Shown in pieces: positions 1-4,200 of a stretch of 6,198 nucleotides of DNA. A program made the position numbers and the translations under genes. Under the pieces are notes generated by a model that worked only from the letters and a program-made list of their open reading frames with translations, made no database searches and was not told the origin of the DNA. The stretch's first letter is position 1. Each line of letters starts with the position of its first letter. The stretch comes from Firmicutes bacterium UBA3738 (GTDB lineage: Bacteria > Bacillota > Clostridia > Peptostreptococcales > Anaerovoracaceae): positions 1 to 6,198 of the forward strand of contig DFGY01000077.1 in NCBI GenBank assembly GCA_002372505.1. The letters run 5' to 3'.

Positions 1-1
1 G

Positions 2-742
2 CACCTTAGAGAAAACGGTTACTCCCCTTCGGGAATAAACAGTATGCTTGCTGGAGTTAGAGCGCTCCTAAAAAGCATGGGCAAAGAAGACATCAAAGTT
101 AAGAACTACAAAGTGCAGGAACAAGCCTTTGCCGACGAGAGCCGGATGCTCACGAAGAATGAGTATATGCGGATGATAAACTATTGCAGAGGAGATGGCG
201 AGACTATACGGTGCAACAAATCAAAAAAGAAAAGTAGACAGAAAAACAATGCAGGGGATTCAAAATATGAAAAATCCGCACTCATTATGGAGACCATATG
301 CAGCACCGGCATTAGAGTATCTGAACTAAAATTCTTTACAGTTGAGGCAGTGCGCTGTGGGGAAGTAAACGTTTACGTAAAAGGCAAAGAAAGAAAAGTC
401 CTAATGAGCAGAAAGCTGAGTAAACGCTTACTCGCCTATGCAAAGAACCAAGATATAACGGAAGGAAGCATATTCTTAAACGGCAAAAGAGAGCCCCTCC
501 ACAGAAGCCAAATCTGGCAGATGATGAAGAGCCTGTGCGAGCGAGCCGGGGTTGATAAGAAGAAAGTATTCCCACACAACCTTAGAAAACTATTCGCAAG
601 AGCCTTCTACAATGTAAAGAAAGACATAGCCAAGCTGGCCGACGTACTTGGACACAGCAGCATCAACACAACAAGGCGGTACATAAAGACAATTCCGGAG
701 GAACACATAAGGCAGATAGAAAGACTTGGATTGGTGGTATAG
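2..742 (+). CDS. Tyrosine recombinase / integrase (XerC/D-like), 5' truncated by the window edge
   Basis: DNA strand-exchange enzyme of the phage integrase (tyrosine recombinase) superfamily. The frame is open from base 2; the Met at base 44 is internal, because the codons before it (ENGYSPSGINSM...) read as the end of the SAM-like core-binding domain. Perhaps 60 N-terminal residues are missing. Counting from that Met, the catalytic domain carries R91 (in STGIRVSEL), K113 (in VKGKERK, beta-hairpin lysine), H178 and R181 (HNLRK), H204 (LGHSS) and the nucleophile Y213 (TTRRYIK, codon 680-682), so the full R-K-H-R-H-Y set is present and the enzyme should be active. A lysine-rich stretch at residues 57-72 lengthens the loop before the first catalytic Arg by about 20 residues compared with relatives I recall. 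The gene ends 29 bp before the first of two 20-bp inverted repeats that look like recombination sites, so I infer a local DNA invertase rather than a phage integrase. Family assignment is firm; the substrate is inferred. Confidence 0.95.
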   Translation, partial: HLRENGYSPSGINSMLAGVRALLKSMGKEDIKVKNYKVQEQAFADESRMLTKNEYMRMINYCRGDGETIRCNKSKKKSRQKNNAGDSKYEKSALIMETICSTGIRVSELKFFTVEAVRCGEVNVYVKGKERKVLMSRKLSKRLLAYAKNQDITEGSIFLNGKREPLHRSQIWQMMKSLCERAGVDKKKVFPHNLRKLFARAFYNVKKDIAKLADVLGHSSINTTRRYIKTIPEEHIRQIERLGLVV

Positions 743-753
743 TGCCGACGGCA
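743..753. repeat. 11-bp palindrome directly after the recombinase stop codon
   Basis: TGCCG-A-CGGCA is a perfect palindrome that begins one base after the TAG stop (740-742). The one-base centre makes it a poor RNA hairpin and no T-run follows, so it is not a terminator. It might be a protein-binding site next to the recombination site, but this could equally be chance. Confidence 0.3.
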
Positions 754-770
754 TAGAGCAAAAACAAAGG

Positions 771-794
771 CTCACGGAATGGCGATTCCGTGAG
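771..794. repeat. Left inverted repeat (IRL) of the putative invertible segment
   Basis: Bases 772-791 read TCACGGAATGGCGATTCCGT, and the exact reverse complement occurs at 1101-1120. This copy is also internally symmetric: CTCACGGAAT / GGCG / ATTCCGTGAG gives a perfect 10-bp stem with a 4-base loop. Seen as a recombination site, ACGGAA and TTCCGT would be the two inverted recombinase-binding arms, and TGGCGA would be a 6-bp asymmetric core where strands are exchanged; 6-8 bp cores are usual for tyrosine recombinases. Transcribed RNA could also fold here, but no T-run follows on the + strand, so a terminator role for the recombinase gene is unlikely. Confidence 0.85.
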
Positions 795-812
795 CAAAAT
801 ACAAAAATTTAT

Positions 813-841
813 ATGACAATATTGACATATTAGACGATAAT
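813..841 (+). promoter_or_regulatory. Candidate sigma-70 type promoter inside the invertible segment, rightward
   Basis: ATGACA (813-818, five of six matches to TTGACA) is separated by exactly 17 bp from GATAAT (836-841, five of six matches to TATAAT) in an AT-rich setting. Transcription would start near 848 and meet the terminator at 954-979, giving a short RNA of about 130 nt rather than adhesin mRNA. After inversion the promoter would face the 3' end of the recombinase gene. An AT-rich stretch produces such matches easily, so the call is tentative. Confidence 0.4.
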
Positions 842-895
842 AATCAAGCATTTTTTGTATGAGCCAGCTCAAATGAACAGGTGAATTTGCAAGAT

Positions 896-904
896 AATAT
901 AGCA
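896..904 (-). promoter_or_regulatory. Candidate extended -10 promoter inside the invertible segment, leftward
   Basis: On the minus strand the sequence reads TGCTATATT, a TGn extension directly before a -10 hexamer with five of six matches to TATAAT. No good -35 box lies 16-18 bp upstream, which extended -10 promoters tolerate. Transcription would start near 889 and run left toward the recombinase gene in the present orientation. If the segment were inverted, this promoter would point at the adhesin gene with no terminator between, so it is the best candidate for the ON promoter. Confidence 0.35.
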
Positions 905-953
905 CTTTAAAGCGATAGACATAGAAAAAACAACATATTGATATTGCAACAGA

Positions 954-979
954 ACCTGCGAGAGTGCAGGTGTTTTTTT
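954..979 (+). terminator. Intrinsic (Rho-independent) terminator inside the invertible segment
   Basis: ACCTGC (954-959) pairs with GCAGGT (966-971) around a GAGAGT loop, followed by G and a run of seven T (973-979). The T-run follows the hairpin only on the + strand, so the element works in one direction. It would stop transcripts coming from the recombinase gene or from the candidate promoter at 813-841 before they reach the adhesin gene. Inverting the segment would turn it around and disarm it. Confidence 0.75.
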
Positions 980-1048
980 ATGTTCGGTTTTTCGAACAAT
1001 GTTCTGCCGTAAAAGATTTATTCCTACATTTTCGAAGCTAATGTTCGG
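980..1048. repeat. Cluster of ATGTTC / TTCGAA motifs, possible protein-binding sites
   Basis: ATGTTCGG occurs at 980-987 and 1041-1048 and ATGTTC at 999-1004; TTCGAA occurs at 991-996 and 1031-1036. TTCGAAcaATGTTC and TTCGAAgctaATGTTC form two related units 40 bp apart, close to four helical turns. TGTTCG (981-986) and CGAACA (993-998) also form an inverted pair. The spacing and repetition suggest a binding site for a regulator or an accessory recombination factor, but no family can be named. Confidence 0.35.
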
Positions 1049-1100
1049 GTTGTACGCCCCAGCTCCCAAAGCACCCTACTGCAAGAAGGACTTTCTTACA

Positions 1101-1120
1101 ACGGAATCGCCATTCCGTGA
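1101..1120. repeat. Right inverted repeat (IRR) of the putative invertible segment
   Basis: ACGGAATCGCCATTCCGTGA is the exact reverse complement of bases 772-791. The match stops sharply at both ends (base 1100 and base 1121 do not continue it), so the shared unit is 20 bp. Its arms (ACGGAA and TTCCGT) are the same as in the left copy, while the central TCGCCA is the left core TGGCGA read in reverse complement. The two cores are therefore in opposite orientation, the geometry that gives inversion rather than deletion. Confidence 0.85.
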
Positions 1121-1134
1121 AGAACCGTTAAAAC

Positions 1135-1242
1135 ATGCAAGAGAGAGGAGGCAGAATAGGTGATGAAAACATAGATAAAGCAGAAGTATTCAGTAAGGAG
1201 GAAGAGGAAAGGAATAGATATTACAATAATATAGGAGGTTAA
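1135..1242 (+). CDS. Possible 35-codon leader ORF ending in the adhesin ribosome-binding site
   Basis: ATG at 1135 opens a 35-codon frame that begins 14 bp after the right inverted repeat and stops with TAA at 1240-1242, four bases before the adhesin ATG. Its last codons (ATA GGA GGT TAA) overlap the AGGAGG sequence of the adhesin. The peptide is charged (KEEEERNR near the middle) and resembles nothing I know. A ribosome finishing here would sit on the adhesin start site, allowing translational coupling. Against it, no Shine-Dalgarno sequence precedes the ATG, and the purine-rich 5' leader of a large gene could open such a frame by chance. Confidence 0.2.
   Translation: MQERGGRIGDENIDKAEVFSKEEEERNRYYNNIGG
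1233..1238 (+). promoter_or_regulatory. Ribosome-binding site of the adhesin gene
   Basis: AGGAGG, a perfect core Shine-Dalgarno sequence, lies 7 bases before the ATG at 1246 and fixes that start. Further purine-rich SD-like runs occur upstream at 1143-1151 and 1195-1207 with no obvious start codon of their own. Confidence 0.9.
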
Positions 1243-1245
1243 ATA

Positions 1246-4200
1246 ATGCAATCAAGAACTAACAGCAAATGGCTGCACAGATTTTTTGTGTTCCTGCTTG
1301 CTATTATGGTTGTGGGGTCATACACGATGCCGCAATCTTTTGGTATGTTCGGAGCAGAAACGGCTAAAGCAGCCGCCAAAAATCTCCCAGGAGGAGGAAC
1401 CATCAAGCTTCTCGGAACAGATGACAATCACACGGAGCTAACCGATATGGATGGTCAGACTGCCGATTTCTCGTTTGCGGATAATTATGGGTATAGCCCA
1501 AAAGAGTACAAATTTCAAGTTGTGATAAGAGGAAAAAGTACGGAGAAATCTGGCAACTTGAAAATTGAACTTGCAGAAGGATTAGTCTTCGAGGCCACGG
1601 GTGAGGGGGACAATAATTTAACAGGGGCGTTATCTTCTGACATCAGTAAAGAGTATCATCCGTCATATGCTTACTTCGACAACAACCCAACCATAATAAG
1701 AAAATACTTAGGGCAAGTAAAAAGTGTGGATGCAACAGTCAAGGCAAGTTACGAGGATTTGGTGTGGTCTTTTTCAGTGAGACCAAATCAAAGAGTTCCT
1801 CAGATTAATATGAGTGAAGCTATAAAGATTACATATAGTGAAGACGGAACTGATACTGTTCTGAAGACAAATGCAAAGTTAAATTCGGCACAGCTCAATT
1901 ACTCTAATGCTTCTCTGGGGAAGACGACAAGGAGAGCTGATCCGCAAGGGATGCTTGCCGAGAACACGAATTATAGAACACATGTATGGCATCCAGGCGT
2001 ATGTAAAATCGAAATGACATATACAGTCCCTGAAGGTGTAACTATACGATTAAAGAATGGTGATATAAAACTAACAGACGATGCAGGGGCCGTTACTGAC
2101 GATACAGTAAATATTAAAGATGCATTTAACCTGACTAAGACATCTGATAATAGATATGTACTCACAAGTGATTATTATAATAACTTATATTGTGGTGATT
2201 TTTTTGAACCAATCGAATATGTGTTTAATTCGAATGAAGGGGAAAGAAAAACTGTAACTGCAATTAAAAAATTGGCACTGAGAGATGGAACGGTCATAAA
2301 AGAAAGAACTTCTGAACGAGAATTTCTTATGTATAAAGGGGAGGATGTTGCGGTTCAGTACAACACTACCGCTCTGATTAACAGATATCATGAGAATGTT
2401 GGTTTGCCAAAAGCAAATTCTAATCCACAATCTTATACCATGCTGCCATATGAGGAATGCTTTTGGTATGGATCTCAGGGAGCGGTGTATCAGAATTTCG
2501 GCACAGCTGATTCCGACGAGAAAACAGTAGTTGCTAAATTCTATGATGAAAAAATACAAGTGACCGGACTGAGGTTTTCGCTACCGGTTAAAACGGTAAG
2601 AATTAAGACGAACATACACCCAAAAGGAAGAACGGTGGATATTAATCTGGAGAAAAAACCGGATCCATACGTTAGCAATTATTCTGTTTCAAAGAAGACA
2701 TTAGGTTTGCTTGATGGCGAATATATTACAGAAGTAAGATATAACATAGGAATAATTGCAGCTGGAACACAAGGAAATATGGGGCCATGGGGTAAGTTGT
2801 TAGCAACTGGAACTGTGGGGAGCATCGAGGTTTTTGACACATATGATACAAGCAATAGCACAGGTGAAGCTCCGATAAAATTACATTTTAATAGCGGTTC
2901 ACCAACAATTATCACAGCAACTACGCAGAGCAATACTGATTTTACGGCAGGAGGTAGTACAAGCCAATGGTTGCAATTAAGTACTGGTGATGTTGTATAT
3001 TCTATAAGCGATTATAATGTATATATATGCGTGCCGGAAAAATCTTCCATACAGAACTTGCGTGTAGCCAGTGCTGAAACTGTTGCAAATGCAAATACAG
3101 AAGATATTCCAACAGTGAAGGAAACAGATGTGACACGATATGTAAAGAAATCCGAACTACTTACATCTGTTTCAAATGACGGTGAAACGAAGTATTATTA
3201 CAAACTTGATTTCTCAGGCGTGCCAGTAGAATTAAGAACTTTTCCGCATTATCCGGAAAGGAATGGTCCAAAAATAAATGTATACTACGATGTAGTCACC
3301 TCGAAAGATACACCGAGCGGTACCTATAACGCAAACGAAAATATATTTGTTGAAACAATCAAAAGATCGTCTGAGTACGGCGATACAAACAATATATATA
3401 ACTTTGACACTGATGGTGGGTATGTACGCCGTAGTGGAACACAGACAGGCTATACAATCCACGCTCTAACTGACGTAGTTGCAGAAACCGAGGCGAAGAC
3501 AGGTCTCATGGAAAACTACGTCAAGTATCTTGAGTCTGATCCCCAGACCATTCTTCCAATCGGAGGCGAGGAAAAGGTAGAGCTTAAGACCAGAGTAAGA
3601 AACCAGAGCGGAGTATCCGCAGAGCCGGGAACAACAGTGTGGCAGCCTATCCCCAAGAAGGGCGAAGACTGGGCCGAGCTAACTAAAGGCAGCAAGGATA
3701 AGGACGGAAATGAAGTAACCGCAGCCCCATATAACCTTGAGCTTGAAAAGAAAATTACAAATCCGAATCCAAGCGTATGGAAGCTTTACTATGCAGTAAG
3801 TGCCCAGGTGCCGGAAAAGAACGCCCAGGGGAATGTCCAGTGGAGAACCTGGGATCAGGACACCTCTAAGGTTACATGGATTCCCGAAGACCAGATGACG
3901 GATAACGACCCACGTCTTAAAGACGTAAACTGCATCAAGATGGTGGCGGAGAATGCACTGCCCGCAGACCTTGATGACGCACTTGACTTTGAAGTCATGG
4001 CAACGTCAACGGATAACTCCGAGAAAAATTCCGTAATGGTACTTAGGCCTGTAGTATACAGAAATCTTACGGTTAACGCGGGAACTCCCGATGAAAAGGT
4101 GATTTCAGATACGGCACCCGGCGACGCAACAGCCCTTCTCTTTGCCACAGGTAAGATTAAGGGTACAGTCTTTGACGACCTTAACAAGAACGGCAAATGG

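Larger units (their letters stand above)
772..1120. other. Putative invertible DNA segment (phase-variation switch) between recombinase and adhesin genes
   Basis: Two perfect 20-bp inverted repeats enclose 309 bp of noncoding DNA. The recombinase gene lies just left of it and the adhesin start codon lies 125 bp to its right. The interior holds candidate promoters on both strands (813-841 on +, 896-904 on -), a + strand intrinsic terminator (954-979) and repeated ATGTTC motifs (980-1048). No convincing gene is found inside. Invertible promoters and terminators of this size, flanked by repeats of about 20 bp and placed before surface-protein genes, are established in Clostridia and Bacteroidota. 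In this case the repeats and context are seen directly; inversion and control of the adhesin are inferred. In the orientation given, the terminator would block transcription coming from the left, suggesting an OFF state. Confidence 0.75.

Noticed and set aside
44..46. ATG at 44 as the true start of the recombinase
   Set aside because: The frame continues open to base 2, and the residues before the Met (GYSPSGINS) match the usual core-binding-domain sequence of this family, so the Met is internal.
771..794. Left inverted repeat as a terminator of the recombinase gene
   Set aside because: The 10-bp stem is good but is followed by CAAAATACAAAAATTT, not a T-run, and its exact inverted copy at 1101-1120 points to a recombination site.
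822..827. Perfect TTGACA as a -35 box
   Set aside because: No -10 hexamer lies 16-18 bp downstream; the nearest, GATAAT at 836, is only 8 bp away and fits the ATGACA at 813 instead.
993..1004. CGAACAATGTTC as a Gram-positive LexA (SOS) box
   Set aside because: The half-sites GAAC and GTTC are three bases apart, whereas the known box needs four, so the spacing is wrong.
869..1069. Minus-strand open frame of 66 codons inside the invertible segment
   Set aside because: No Shine-Dalgarno sequence before its ATG, no recognisable motif, and it runs through the terminator hairpin; best explained as chance.
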